Origin: Acanthococcus lagerstroemiae
Lineage: Eukaryota > Arthropoda > Insecta > Hemiptera > Eriococcidae
Assembly (NCBI GenBank): GCA_031841125.1
Contig: CM063114.1
Location: 496,001-560,000 of the forward strand
Length of the DNA: 64,000 bases
Direction: 5' to 3'
The translations under genes and the position numbers were made by a program. The notes beneath the pieces were generated by a model. That model did not search any database. It had not been told where the DNA came from and worked only from the letters and a program-made list of their open reading frames with translations. Below are positions 31,548 through 44,700 of the stretch, piece by piece (the first letter of the stretch is position 1; each line of letters starts with the position of its first letter).

Positions 31548-33786
31548 GCCTGATAAAAAAAATTAATACTTGTAAAATTCGTAACGCGTAAAATAAAATT
31601 AAAGTGGAAAGTCCGTTCGATTCAATTACAGCGGACAATAATATTTGCTAAGATAACGAAAATTTATTCAATTCTTAAAACGTATGTTGAAAGTTAAACA
31701 TAATTTACGATCGACGTTTCACAGAAACAACCAGTTTCTCGTACAGAAATCACATTTCATTTTCCATTTCAATAAGTTTGGTTTCAATTTTCTGTTTCTT
31801 ATAAGTTGCCTACAAATCCTTCGAGTATATAATTGATATTTTCGCAGATTAAAGTACATTAATTGACAACGTAAAATTTGAACTAAATTGACTACACTTC
31901 GTCAGCATAAATGTACGATAAGTTACGTACAAAACGATAATCTAATAATATTCCTTATGGCGATTACAGTTTTTTTTTTTTTTTTTTTTTTTTTTTCAAT
32001 ATTGCAGTAAACGGTAACCAATAATTATTATTATTATTTTTTTTTTCCCCCAGAAAAATATCAGTTGTTAAAAAGAAAAATTTAATTACAGTAAGACTAC
32101 TCATTTCCGTATAAAAACTTATCACATATTACATTATACTCGACAGAAACGTTAAGAAATTTAATTTCTATTCTCAGTTCGTGTTCCAGCCACTGATTTG
32201 CGTTCGTAACAGTATATACCTTAGTATTGCTTAGGCACATTCACAGCCCTAGAATTGACCCAATCAGCTTCCACGTTAAATTTTTCAAAATAAATATTTC
32301 AAAAGTTTACTACTTGTCATAGCCGCAAAACAAATTAAAGAGTTTTACAACATTCGTCAAATTTTTAACGAGTTTTTCACACGTGTACGTTAGTTAAATA
32401 AATAAACTCTAAGTATTGTTAGTAGCGAGTACTACAGTAATTGTAATGGGTATGTTTTGTTTACTGTTACTCGACTACAAAGACTAAAATACATTTACAC
32501 GTAGACTAATTCGTCTTTACCGCCCAAACAACAATTAAACAGAAATATATTTATAAAAGGAAAGGGTACGAAAGTGTACATTATCATCAAACTTCAAAAC
32601 GTGCCTTAATAATAACTATACTTTAAAATCGTGTTAAATTAAATTAAATCGAACTCAAAATTCGAAAAGTAATTTTACAATCACGTCGAAGAGGTAAATA
32701 CAATCTCGCAGTAATGGTCCCTCTCCCATCCCCCTCTACAAAACAAAATAAGTCTCTCATAAACCCACCGGTCCATTTGTGAAATTATAAAAATTCATTA
32801 CCATCTAATCTGGAACTAATGAAGAACAGTTCGCTCGTACATTTCCATAGTTAATCTTAAAAAAACTTGATTCGTTCAAAAAAAGAAAATAAAGTGCTCG
32901 CAACTTGTAGCCGGAAAGCAATGCTAACACTCGGATGAAAAATTTTTAAATGGAATGAAAGAATACTAAAACTGAAAATGTTAATTTTACTACCTATATT
33001 ATCTAGAAAATAACATTAGTTATTTAGTATCAACGCAATCAAATCACATTCTGAGCACAAAAATCACACTTTGTTTCGAAATATTTAACAAAAATACTTT
33101 CGAAAAACAACTACGTTATAGAAAAGAAGAATTGATCAATCAGAAATACTCCGAATTGGGGTAAAATGCAAAAAGTTTTGAAATTAATAACGTAACACTA
33201 AGCTTGAAATTACGATATAATTAACCAATAGGTAAGGTACTGTAACTATTAATAAGTACATTAAAATACAGTTTTTAACAATAAACAATAAAAACAAAAC
33301 ATTCTTCTATTTAAACTTACAATTTGTACTTCAAAGAATTCGTAATAATTTCTGCATTATTCAGAATATAAGGAACCGAATTAAAAATTTCATCGACTGC
33401 TAACATAATACCCGATTATTTGTAATTTGACTTATTTAAACGGTGAACATGATACATATTAATATAATATAAAAGAGGTAATACTGTTTCCAGAGAACAA
33501 AAAAAAATTATAAATAAACAGACGTTTGAGATGTACACTCAGATTAGAAAAATAATAATAATAATAATAATAATAAAAGATAATAATAATAATAATAATT
33601 TTAAAAAATAGCCTAGTATATACACATATATCGCGCTCCCAACTTTCCAGCTCTGATTGAGATACAAATTGAAATAAATCCTACGAAGTTGAACGCCTAT
33701 AAAAATGGAATAAATAATCCGAATTATTTGTGCACGATAACAGAGATTACAAAACACAAAATATATTTTTTCTTTTATTTCACAGG

Positions 33787-33892
33787 AAATACATTTACAC
33801 CGAAAACAGCACTCAGCGCGGACTCTTCAAGTTCTAGGTGTAGTTCCCACGGAACAGTCATGAAAAAATATTTAAGCAAACACTCGAGATAG
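33787..33892 (+). CDS. Possible plus-strand terminal exon
   Basis: A strong acceptor (TTCTTTTATTTCACAG) is followed by an open frame reading TFTPKTALSADSSSSRCSSH to a TAG at 33892. The Ser-rich tail has no family match, and no upstream exon was identified. Confidence 0.25.
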
Positions 33893-34197
33893 AAAATGAT
33901 TTGCATAACTTGGAATTTCAATCCTGAAAGCTTCTATACTTCGTTCGCAAATAGAAAGGGTCAACGTAAACAAAGACGCGAACACTAACACGCATGCACA
34001 CAAGCACAGACCGTAATTCCCTATAAGATGATAACACTAGCATACATATACATCAAATACATGCACACAAAAATCGAATACTTACACGTACCTACTTCAC
34101 GCTGCAGATACCGCGAGTTCCATAATGTTTGTTTACAATGACCCTTTCTATTTGCGAACAGAGTATAACAGTATAACATATTACCGAGAATACCTAC

Positions 34198-34682
34198 CAA
34201 AGTCATATATAGATACACCAAGTCGTTCGACTCTCCATTTAACCAATGTTAAACTTCGTATGTTACGATAATTTATCCCGATAGCAGCGCTGGCAGCGTT
34301 CGACTGCCGTGAATTCAATGTAAACGTTGGGAGCCCTAACAAGGTTTTGCGTTTATCTCAATAACGGTCGAGTTTTATAAAAAAGTGAAAAGAACAAAAT
34401 TTATTCTACCTGTTATTTTCTATCAGGTAAGATCAGTTTCAAAATTTTACCCATAAAAATTTCGAATTTCCTCGCATTCGATGGGAAATTCCAAGGTGAA
34501 CAAATTTAGCTCTTTCCAATTTTTCATCAAAATTGATAGTTTTTGAGCTAATCCGCAAAAACGTAAAAATGTCCATATAAGCGCAATGCAACCAAAGGAG
34601 TTCAGCGATAGCAGCGCGCTGGCATGACGGCAGAACGCGGAAACGCGCTAGTCGTCTAACTTGGTGTATCTATATGACTTTG
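34198..34682 (+). mobile_element. hAT-type MITE copy A
   Basis: Inverted ends CAAAGTCATATATAGATACA and TGTATCTATATGACTTTG, flanked by exact 8-bp ATACCTAC at 34190-34197 and 34683-34690. The 485-bp interior has no gene. Confidence 0.88.
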
Positions 34683-34905
34683 ATACCTACCTACCTACTG
34701 TAGAAATGCAATCTCAAAACCAAATATTATTCAGTAATTATTGGCTACTGAATTGTGATGATTGATTTATCAATCCGCCCCCGCTTAGTCATCTCGAATA
34801 ATTCGAAAAAACGCAGATAATTTCTTTAAATGGCCTAATATTCGTCTTTATTTTTCAGTCATTGAAAATTACTATACCTACTACTAATGTTTGCTGTACC
34901 TGTAC

Positions 34906-35350
34906 AAAGTCATATAGATACACCAGTAACGACTAGCGCGTTCCGCTTCTGCGTCATGCCATTGCCTCTATCGCTGAATCCTTTGGTGCATTGCTATTGA
35001 CATTTTTACGTTTGCGGATTAGCTCGAAAACTATCAATTTTGATGAAAAATTGGAAGAGCTAATTTCACCTTGAATTTCCCATCGAATGCGAGTAAATTC
35101 GATTTTATGGTAAAATTTGAAACTGATCTTACCTATAGAAAATAACAGTAGAATAAATTTTGTTCTTTTCACGTTTTCATAAAACTCGACGTTAGTGAGA
35201 TAAACGCAAAACCTTGTTAGGCTCCAACGTTTACATTGTTTTCACGCAGTCGAACGCTGCCACGCTGCTATCGGATAATTATCGTAACATACGAAGTTTA
35301 ACATTGGTTAAATGGAGAGTCGAACGACTTGGTGTATCTATATGACTTTG
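34906..35350 (-). mobile_element. hAT-type MITE copy B (inverse orientation)
   Basis: Same family as copy A, reversed: left end AAAGTCATATAGATACACCA, right end TTGGTGTATCTATATGACTT. Flanked by exact 8-bp ACCTGTAC at 34898-34905 and 35351-35358. It shares long stretches with the complement of copy A, such as TTTAACCAATGTTAAACTTC. Confidence 0.88.
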
Positions 35351-35358
35351 ACCTGTAC

Positions 35359-36618
35359 ATATATGTTATGGTAGACGATTATATAATGGTTACGGTCGAC
35401 AATCGCCGGCAATTGGCAACAATGACTAGAAACGTGAGTTGCAGCAACCATAACTAAGAAAAGATTATGGAGTAAATGTCGGTAAGTAGGTAATATCCGG
35501 AGGTTGTTTTGACAGTAACAAACCGAGTTTGGAGAATATTGAATATGTTCAGCAGAATTTTACATAATGTATAGGTAAAAAAGAATGTAAAAATGCGATT
35601 TTAAAGCATACTAAACACAAACACAGGTCAAAGAAAAAAATTTACGATCATACGGATTATTTGTTCTCGCATCGAGAACTCTAATGGCATTTCGACGTAC
35701 ACTGTTTGCCAGTTTGCTTGCAAGAACAGAGCGCACACAGTCGTGCATTTTGTAGCACATCAGTCACGCCTACTGAAACCTGGAGAACCCAATTATGCTG
35801 TTGTGACCGACTGCTTCGCGTAATGAAATTTGTCTATTAGAAGCGGAATTAGCTATTGTTCTTACATCCAGTAGGTCTTGTTTAGGGCAAGGAACAATGT
35901 TTGCTTTCGTGTAGCGATGCTGCAGATACCCGCCCCATTTGCCGAACCTAATGTCAACTGATAATATATGGAAGTAAAGTGTAATCATCACTTCCTTTTC
36001 TGTTTCAACCTTTCAATGCAGAGTCCCTTCATCGCATGTGTTAACATTTTCGACCTGCAGTCGGTGAATTTCGATGTTCACCGCACTTGTAGAATCATTT
36101 CAATACGTTCACCCAATTGGTAGACAAACGTCCAGAAAAACCAGGGATTGATATTAGGTAACCGAATTGTCGGCATTTACCGTAACATACCTACATATAC
36201 ACCTACATCTCAGACACTTTTTCACAGAAAATCAAAATTTAAAACAGATCGTATTTTCATCGAGGACTTGATTCTTGAAATGAGTCATTTCAAAAGTTGC
36301 TGAATTCTGAAAATGGTTATCCGAATCACCAAGACTTACATCTTCAAACTCTGAAAATGCCTACCTCAGTCATTAAGGTGAATTTTTAAACTCTAAATAA
36401 ATATAGGCCCATCGCCTCAGTGATTAAGGCGAACTAGAAGTTTCTTGGACAAGCTATATGCAATCGTGGTCTTCGAAACTAAATTTTACAAATTAGCCCA
36501 TTTAAATGCCACTCAGTCGATCGTACGCTACCACTGAACGATTATTGTGAGCTACGAGGCTATCAACACTTACCTACTTATTTTTCAGCGTCTTTAATTT
36601 AATAACAATTGGACTAGA
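35359..36618. other. Intergenic region downstream of Fas1
   Basis: No gene or repeat recognised. The 3' untranslated region of Fas1 should lie in the right part of this stretch. Confidence 0.35.
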
Positions 36619-36824
36619 TCAGTGGTAAAGAACCATCGTGCCGAGAGGCAAAACAAACAATAGTGCTTGGAAACCGAAAGCATTTCTCACTGCGCCGCCA
36701 ACCGGCACTTTGATGTCATTCGGTGTAATCAGTACTTTATCGATGACATGGATGATGCCGTTCGTACATCTTACATCCGCGCGATAAACTGGAATCCACT
36801 CGTCGTTCCACAAAATTGCGTACC
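36619..36824 (-). CDS. Fas1: Fas1 window exon 12 (FAS1-4 end and GPI tail)
   Basis: Acceptor TTTGTATTCAG; CTNGIIHVIDKVLITP, then the hydrophobic tail ALLFVLPLGTMVLYH and TGA at 36619-36621. Confidence 0.92.
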
Positions 36825-38703
36825 CTGAATACAAACAGAGACGTACACATTTGTAGACAAAAGCTGTATTATTAATACGTCCCAGCGTACTCGCCGCATT
36901 CTGAATTATTTAAATTACGATTAATTCTACATTATATTATATTACTGTGTGTCACGTTGTAGGATGTGCATACGAAATAATTTTGACCCATTTACTTGAA
37001 AAAACAGTCGATATTCGGGAATCGAGGTTTTCTGAATAACCTCTCAATTTCCGCGTAGTCTCGGTCTACTGAACTTTTTCAATTATTAGTGGGCAGATAT
37101 AAAAGGCAATTGGTGTACGCCGTTACAAACAGTAGTTTACAAAAACCGTAGCTCAGCTTCAACTCATAGCTTAGCTAAGGTGTGCGACAGGCCTGACAAC
37201 CGGCATTTCACAAAACGTATTTTTCGACATCAAGAGGTCGCTGTTTGGAGTTTTGAATTATTTGGATGGTGTCAAAGCTCTTATAACTAGTGAAGCTAAC
37301 GCGCTATAAACACGAGTGAGGAAATACGCCATTTTTTATCCAACTGCGCTCGTCGATGCCGAATTGACTACGCGGTACACTCCACATAGTCAGATTCGGC
37401 ATCCACGAGCACGGTTGGATAAAAAATGGCGTATTTCCCCACTTGGGTTTATAGTGCTCTAGTGAAGCTACAGTTAGGCTCATTCGGGTAGGCAAGGCGC
37501 AACAATTCTTCCGTCTCACCCGCGCCGAAATTCCGAAATTCACTTCATAAGAAAGTAATGGGGAGATTGAATTTTCGCTGTAGAAGACGTGTTACAAAAA
37601 AAAAGTAGCCAACTGAAAGACGTACGTTGTAAAAATAGGTAATAGAAAAATACGTTGAGGAGGCTCATATTCAGCTATTTACGAATGTCCTTCTGGAGTT
37701 CCGCAAGGGAGCAATTTAGGTCCCTACTTATTTCTGTTGTATATAAATGATATTGAGAAAATTATGGAGCATTCTAAAGTGTTGTTATATGCGGACGATT
37801 TAAAATTATTTCGGCGGATTAACACTCAATATGATTCGCACTACCTACAAAAAGACCTCGATAATCTTGCAGTTTGGAGTGATCAGAACAAACTGCCACT
37901 CAATATCAAAAATGTGCGAAAATTACTTTCACTCGCAAGTTGAATCCTCAAACAACTCAGTACAGTATAAATGGGGTCCTATTAGAAAGCCGTACTCAAG
38001 TGCGAGATTTGGGAGTTATCTTGGATCAAAAATTAAAATTCACCAATCAGGTAAATTCAGTAGCAAGTAGGGCGAAACGTAACATGGGCCTTATCATCAG
38101 GCAGTCCAAATACTTGCGTAATACAGACACCTTAAAAACACTGTATTATTCCTTAGTCAGATCGCACATTGACTACGCAATGAATGTATGGAACCCAACA
38201 ACAAAAAACGACGATAGCAAATTGGAACGAATACAAAAACGATTTCTTAAGTTTCTTTACTACAAAGATTTTGGATATTATGACACAGCAGTACAATATG
38301 GTGAAATAATCCGGGGATATGAATTGACATCTCTGAAAAACAGAAGAAAACTTTACTCTCTATTATGGCTGCACGACCTACTGCACGGGAAGGCGAATGC
38401 CCCTTCCCTTTTGCAACAGATAAACCTGTATGTCCCTGGAAAACAGGGTCGTAAAAGACAACTATTTCTTCCCAGCCGCGCGCGCACATTACAATCGCAA
38501 AAAACTCCGCTTAACCGAGCAATGGAATTGCATAATGAAGTAGAAAAAATCAATTCGAAAATAGACATATTTGATATGAAGAAAGAAAAATTTAAAAAAG
38601 AAATATTAGAAGTACTCGCGCATACCTAAACTCAAACTGATATGCAGTAAGGACAGTATCAGGGGGCACCCATCCCGCACACCTGCGCACATGATCCCGG
38701 TCC

Positions 38704-38737
<34 letters not shown>

Positions 38738-41700
38738 ATTATTATTATTATTATTATTATTATTGTTATTCATTTAGCCCCCACGCTGTTTTGGCCCATA
38801 AGGAGCTGTTGCGAGGTGGGCTTTAAAAATGTCTAATAAATAAATAAATAAATTGGACGCTATTCAGCAAGAGGGAACCACCTAACATTTGTAAACAAAA
38901 TAAGTTATTAGTATCGTTGGAAAGAGCGTAAAAAGCAGAATTTTTCAAAATTGGGCCCCCGATTTAAAAATGTGTACTCACGTTGAAAAAATCTTATCAG
39001 TAAACGATGTGTCATATAGTTTCTACATGGCTCTTGAACTTCGAATCACGTGTTCTCAAAAAGCAGATTCTGCTAGTTGGTTCCCTCTTGTTGGATAGCG
39101 TCCAATTATGAGTAAAGATCGAAAAAAGCCATATTCCCGTAAGCGGCTTGTGTGATTGACACTTCAGTAACGTCACTGACATCTTTGCACCTTGCTAAAT
39201 GATCCAACAAGAGAACAGAACCGCGATTGTGTCCTTCTTTCAATGCAGTGACGCAGCGAGTAACTCTCTACATCTTTTAATATTTTTCATACTGAACAGA
39301 ATTCGGACCTAGCAGCGCGGTGTAGCGCTAGCATCGAGTCTTCCCCCTTGCCGCACCAACGTTACCAACGTTAGGATAGCGGTGAACGTCTCCATGCATG
39401 TAAATGGGAAAATCGTGATTTTCGTTTAGTTCCAATTTCGTCAGAAATTCATTTATGATAGCAATCCAAGTAAAAATAGATAGCCCAGTAACGGTTAAGT
39501 AATATTTAGGACAAGTTTTTGCGAAAAAATTTATTGGAATTAGTGCAGTCACTTGAAAATTGAAGTTTTTCACGTCATGTTCTATTAGCTTTGATATTCA
39601 TCCTAACGTTGATAAGAGCGATGTATGTGCGTGCGTTAGTAATGGTGTGTAAACGGATGTTATTAAAAACTTCCACCAGATGTCAGCCACTACGCTGCTA
39701 GGTCCGAATACAGCTATGGGTTTTGAACAATAATCGATTTTTCACGTGTAATTTTCTTGTAGATGTCGGAAGAGAGCATTGATCATTTACTTATAATGTA
39801 AATTTTGTGAAACTTTCTGAAACATGCCCCAGCTGTACGTTATAAAATTTCGTGCAATTTCGTGCAATTTGGAGGTGAATGAAAAAAAAAAAAAAAAAAA
39901 AAAAAACTTTGGTACGTACCTATATCTACCGACTCGATGATGTTATAATTATACTGTTTTCAATCAATTTTTACATCGTGTGTAAATTACAACAGGAGGT
40001 GTATTTCTTTACACCGCTACTGGTATGAAGTGACTTATGTGTTGTTCTATGGCACAACTTAAATACACGGATTCTTTTCAACCAAAAATCTAGGCATTCC
40101 TACCCTCATTTTAAAAACAATTTTGAGTTCTATCCATTGATTTTTATTTTACAAAAATCCGAAACCGCAAGATGAATTTTTTCGTGTCACAATACACTAA
40201 TTGCCCCTACGCTTTCCACTTTTTAGAAAATTCGTGACTCGAATCAGAATATTCGGTCATTTGTAGTCGTGTAATACATTACCCTTATTATTGTCTCCAA
40301 TTTTGATGTTCAGACTACCGCTCTTCGTCTGTAATAGGTAAGTTTCGTTCGACATTCGCTTTAAATCAGCCATCGTGAAATTCCGATCTTCTACTAGATG
40401 TTTTTCCAAAATCTGCACGAAAACAATCGACCAAGTAGAATTAAAATGCGTGCTAGTACATATACGTGTGACAAGTCGGAGGCTAAATGCTAGAAGGCGC
40501 TCGCTCAACTGTAGCGTCCCGATTCCGATTTATGGTTGACTCTTTTTGAATAGGAAAATTACACGAGTGTGCGATCGGCGCTCTGGGTCTAGCGCAAATC
40601 GAGCGTATTTTTGGTCTCCATGTCGGAATCGGCGCCCCAGGGTATCTACCAGATTCCAGTTCTCGAATTATTGCTTTTCCATTACTTTTCCAAATTTAAT
40701 GACAAAATAATAATAATAATAACTAGGGGGCTTCGCCCCCTGGCCGCTTCGCGCCTCGTCCAACTGCCACAGTCATCAGTGTTTGGTCTGAAACTTTTGT
40801 TCCTGAGTTGAGGTTTGCTTGGTGCTTCTTTTGCTCCCTCTCTATCAGCGGTCCTCATCTTCCACCATGAACCCCCTTCCATCCTTTCTTCATCACGAGC
40901 CTCCTCCTCCTCCACCTTAACCCCTCGTTGACCATGGTTGCTCTTCGCCTCCACGGTCACACCTCAACAGTCGCAGCCCTCCTCAGCCACAAACTCCTCC
41001 CCCACAATGACCATATTCCTCGACCTAGTCTCCCCCGATCACCCTCTTCCACCCCGAGTGCCTCCATTAGGACCACGTCCTTCGACCACCCCACACCACT
41101 ATGACTTTCATTTCTGTTCACGTACCACACCCCCACCAAGACCTCTTCACCCATCACTATGACCTCCCCAATGGCAGCCTTAGTCCCTCTCTACAGCCCA
41201 TCACCTAACGGCCTCCTCGCTCAACCACCACGAAGATCCCCTGGTCCTCCAACCAGGAGCTTCCACCACCATGACCACCCCTCCCCCACGAGAACCCTTT
41301 CCTTCAAGACCACCTACCCAGGACCAGAACCTTCCGCACCATGGCCTTCATTCGCCTTCCCGGCCGCCTCTCTCACCAGGGACTTCCTCCTCCACCAGGA
41401 CCTCTTACTCACCATTACCCCCCCACTCGAGACCTTTACCTCCCTCTACAGTCCTCGCCACTACCGTGGTTTTCCTCCCCTATGGAGTTCCGTACCTCTT
41501 ACACCCCCGGGCCTTTATCTACCAAAATTTTACTGCCCCTCTAGGATCCTCACCCACCACTACCTCCTCCTTCCTCAATGGCCACCCTCTTCCACCAAGG
41601 ATTTCCTCCGCCACAAAGACCTCTCACCCACCACTATCCCCTGGGCTTCATCTCCCTGCAGAGCCCCTGTCCTCACTATGGTCCTCCAACCCCCTTGAAG

Positions 41701-44700
41701 ATAACTGACCATCCACCTAGGAGCTCTCACAACCATGACCACTCCTCCCCCACCCTCAAGACCGCACCCCGCCTCCAGCCCTTCCGCACCACGGCCATTT
41801 CTTTCCGAGGTCCCCTCTCTCACCAAGGACTTTCTCCTCCACCAGGTCCTCTTACTCCCGCCCCACCCAGGGCCTTCATCTCCGTCCACAGCCCTGCCCC
41901 CACAGGGCCCTCCTCCCCTTCAGGAGCTTCCTCCACAACCATGAACCCCCTCCTGAGGGTAGGCTGCCCCTGGAAAATTGAGCAATTAAGGGGCAGGGTA
42001 GGCAACCCGCAGCGATTTGTGATTTTCAAGATTATGGGTAATTATGTCATTTTATGTCTTATTATGTCGATTATGTCTTTAAACTTGAAAATCTTTCATA
42101 TTAGAACAGATTATGTCCTTGAAAGTAGCTGATCTGCCCCAGAAATTTTTCGGATTTTTAGATAAGCAACCCGCAGTGCGTTTTTTTTTCTCCTGGAGGC
42201 GTCGGCGGTGGCGGCGGCGGATTTTACTTTTTTAGTATATAGAGAGATAGAGAGATAATAAAACTTGAAAAACATTGAGAATCCAATAAATTCAAAATTA
42301 TGTCACATTATCAAATATGAATTACGTATGAAATTGTATGGGAAAACAAACTTATCAATGTGAATTATGCCTGAAATTATACAGAAAAACAATCTCATTT
42401 ATATGACTTTTGTATGACTTGTGCGACTTCCTGAAATTTCTAGCGGCTCCATTTCCGGGGGGGGGGGGGTATTCGCGATAAAGAAAACGCGATTGTGCTC
42501 GGGCAACGTACTTGTACCTACTCAAGTAACATACTTGATAAGCATATCCTGGTTTCGAAAGCGCGTTGTATAGCGACGGGTATTGCACGTTGAACAATTT
42601 CCAAGCTGCATCGCGTGGTACGAAGTACGTGTAGTTTTTGGTGATGTCGTCCAGTCTGTCGTTGAAGTTACGATATTTGCCGATACCACTAGTGTAAGGT
42701 ATGTTTCCAAGATTATACGTAGTGCTGGAATTAGAATTAGCAAAATCTGTTTAATTCACGAAAAAATAGCATATTTTTAGAACTGAAAAACTGAAATTAG
42801 AGGAGAATTAACATTCAACTTCCCTAACAAGAAAATACCCTCTCCCCAATGAAGAAACGAAGGCGTAAATTTTCAACAGTTTAAAAATGATTTCGATGAA
42901 ATGCTGCCTTTTCTCCAATACAATTATTACGGCCTGTTTACTGGTGTGGGAAATTATCTAGAAGATATGATGCCATTCATTCGATCTCGATGGATGTTTG
43001 GTGGCTTAAAAGTATTTTCTTCAAACAACATCAAGCATGCAGAAGGCAATTTACAGTGAAATCAATTATTTTCAACGGACGATCGGAAAGTGCGTTAAAA
43101 TATTGCTTCATTATGAGGGGGGGGGGAGGAGGGTGGCTGATTTGCCTACTTTGTAATTTGAAAATACTGATATTGGACGAAGACGGCTACGAAAAGGCAT
43201 ATTACATTTCCGCACTAGTTGCTTTTTGCTTACACTTTCCTCTCATCATCCCGTGAAAACAATTGGGTACGCAACTCGGTTGGTCAGTGAGCGAAAGCAG
43301 GCCCGTGTGATAGCAGCACTCGTTTCCGACTCGTGCCGCAAACTTTACAACACGTCTGAAAATATACCACACTTTCCAGCCTATTTGCGTAGTATCTCTC
43401 TCTCTCTCTCTCGTACTAACGTAATTATTTGTATATGCTTTGTGAAATTCGGTCGTTTGAAAATATTTAAGGTGTACTATGCTTTATTCATTATATTATG
43501 TACTCTGTTTGTAAATTTGACATATTTTTTTGCTTTTGTACATATACATACGTTCAATTCTGTGAATAATGTCATCTTAATACCGTTGAGTATTCTAACC
43601 GTCAACAGTGCCATTAAAAATTGACATAGGTATCGTCATTCACAGCAGCTCTTCCGCATCCACCCCACATTATTTATTATTTACAATCAAATGTCCTAAG
43701 TATATCTAATTACATTATTCGTGAATAGTGCCTACATTGGGAAAACCTTTCGCAGAAGAAGCAAACGGAAATTTACGAGTAATTTTCAGCCGGAAGTTGG
43801 AAAACATGCGCAAACATCATGTTCTCAGTAGTATCAGATGCTCTATTGCCTTAGGCGTCTACTAATGACTCAAACAACAGGCCACACCAATTTTCGTTGC
43901 AGGGACGGGCATACGTCTATACTTCGTCTATATGTATATAAGCTAGAATTTCTATTTGATAATTACTTCAACACAGGATCAGTGGCAACTTTTCTTCCTA
44001 CTGTAGCATAGGGTATTCCTAAGACTCGATCGATGATATGGATTACACCGTTGGTAGCACCGATGTCCTGGTGTAATACTGTCGCATTAACGCCGCCTCC
44101 TTCGACCGTCAACGTGTAATTAGTTCCTCGAATTATCAGATTAAAGTACAAGTACTTCTTCTTCCATAAAGTAGCAACCTGAAACCAAAATGATTACGAT
44201 TTGCATTCAACATTATACGGCATCGCTGCTTCGCTGATTTTTACTACCTATATTCTTTTAAATGAACTCTATCGAGTATGTACTACAAATGGGAGCCCAC
44301 ACGCATCTCAGATTATCGACTACCTACCTCATTTCAATATTTCACTTTCAAATTTTACTAGACACGACAGAGATATATACTTCTTAGTGTATATTAGGGA
44401 ACCAACTCTTAAAATAGGTACCTAAAGTGAGAGATCTGTCGCACTAACTGTTAAGCTGAGTAGGTAACTCACTCGTACGAAACAGCGAGGCGGAAACATC
44501 AAAAATACTATAGGCATGCATTACAGCAGGAACAAGGGCAGTCCTATTATGGCTCAAGAATCGACGCCATTAATATTCTCGTCAACGATAACAAGTTAGA
44601 TTTTAGTGGCGCATTAATCATTTACTGACTTTCATTCATTCATTTGAGTAAGATGGCGCTGTATGCGCCGAGTGCTCAGATTTTGTAGTCCACTGCACCT

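Larger units (their letters stand above)
31221..34189. other. AT-rich intergenic stretch
   Basis: Includes a poly-T run of about 27 at 31970-31997, (AAT)n at 33550-33600 and long AT-rich DNA that could be UTR sequence. No firm gene. Confidence 0.4.

Noticed and set aside
40938..42132. Long Pro/Ser/His-rich frames (also 55942-57707)
   Set aside because: They occur in several overlapping frames of extremely pyrimidine-rich Helitron DNA, so they are compositional.
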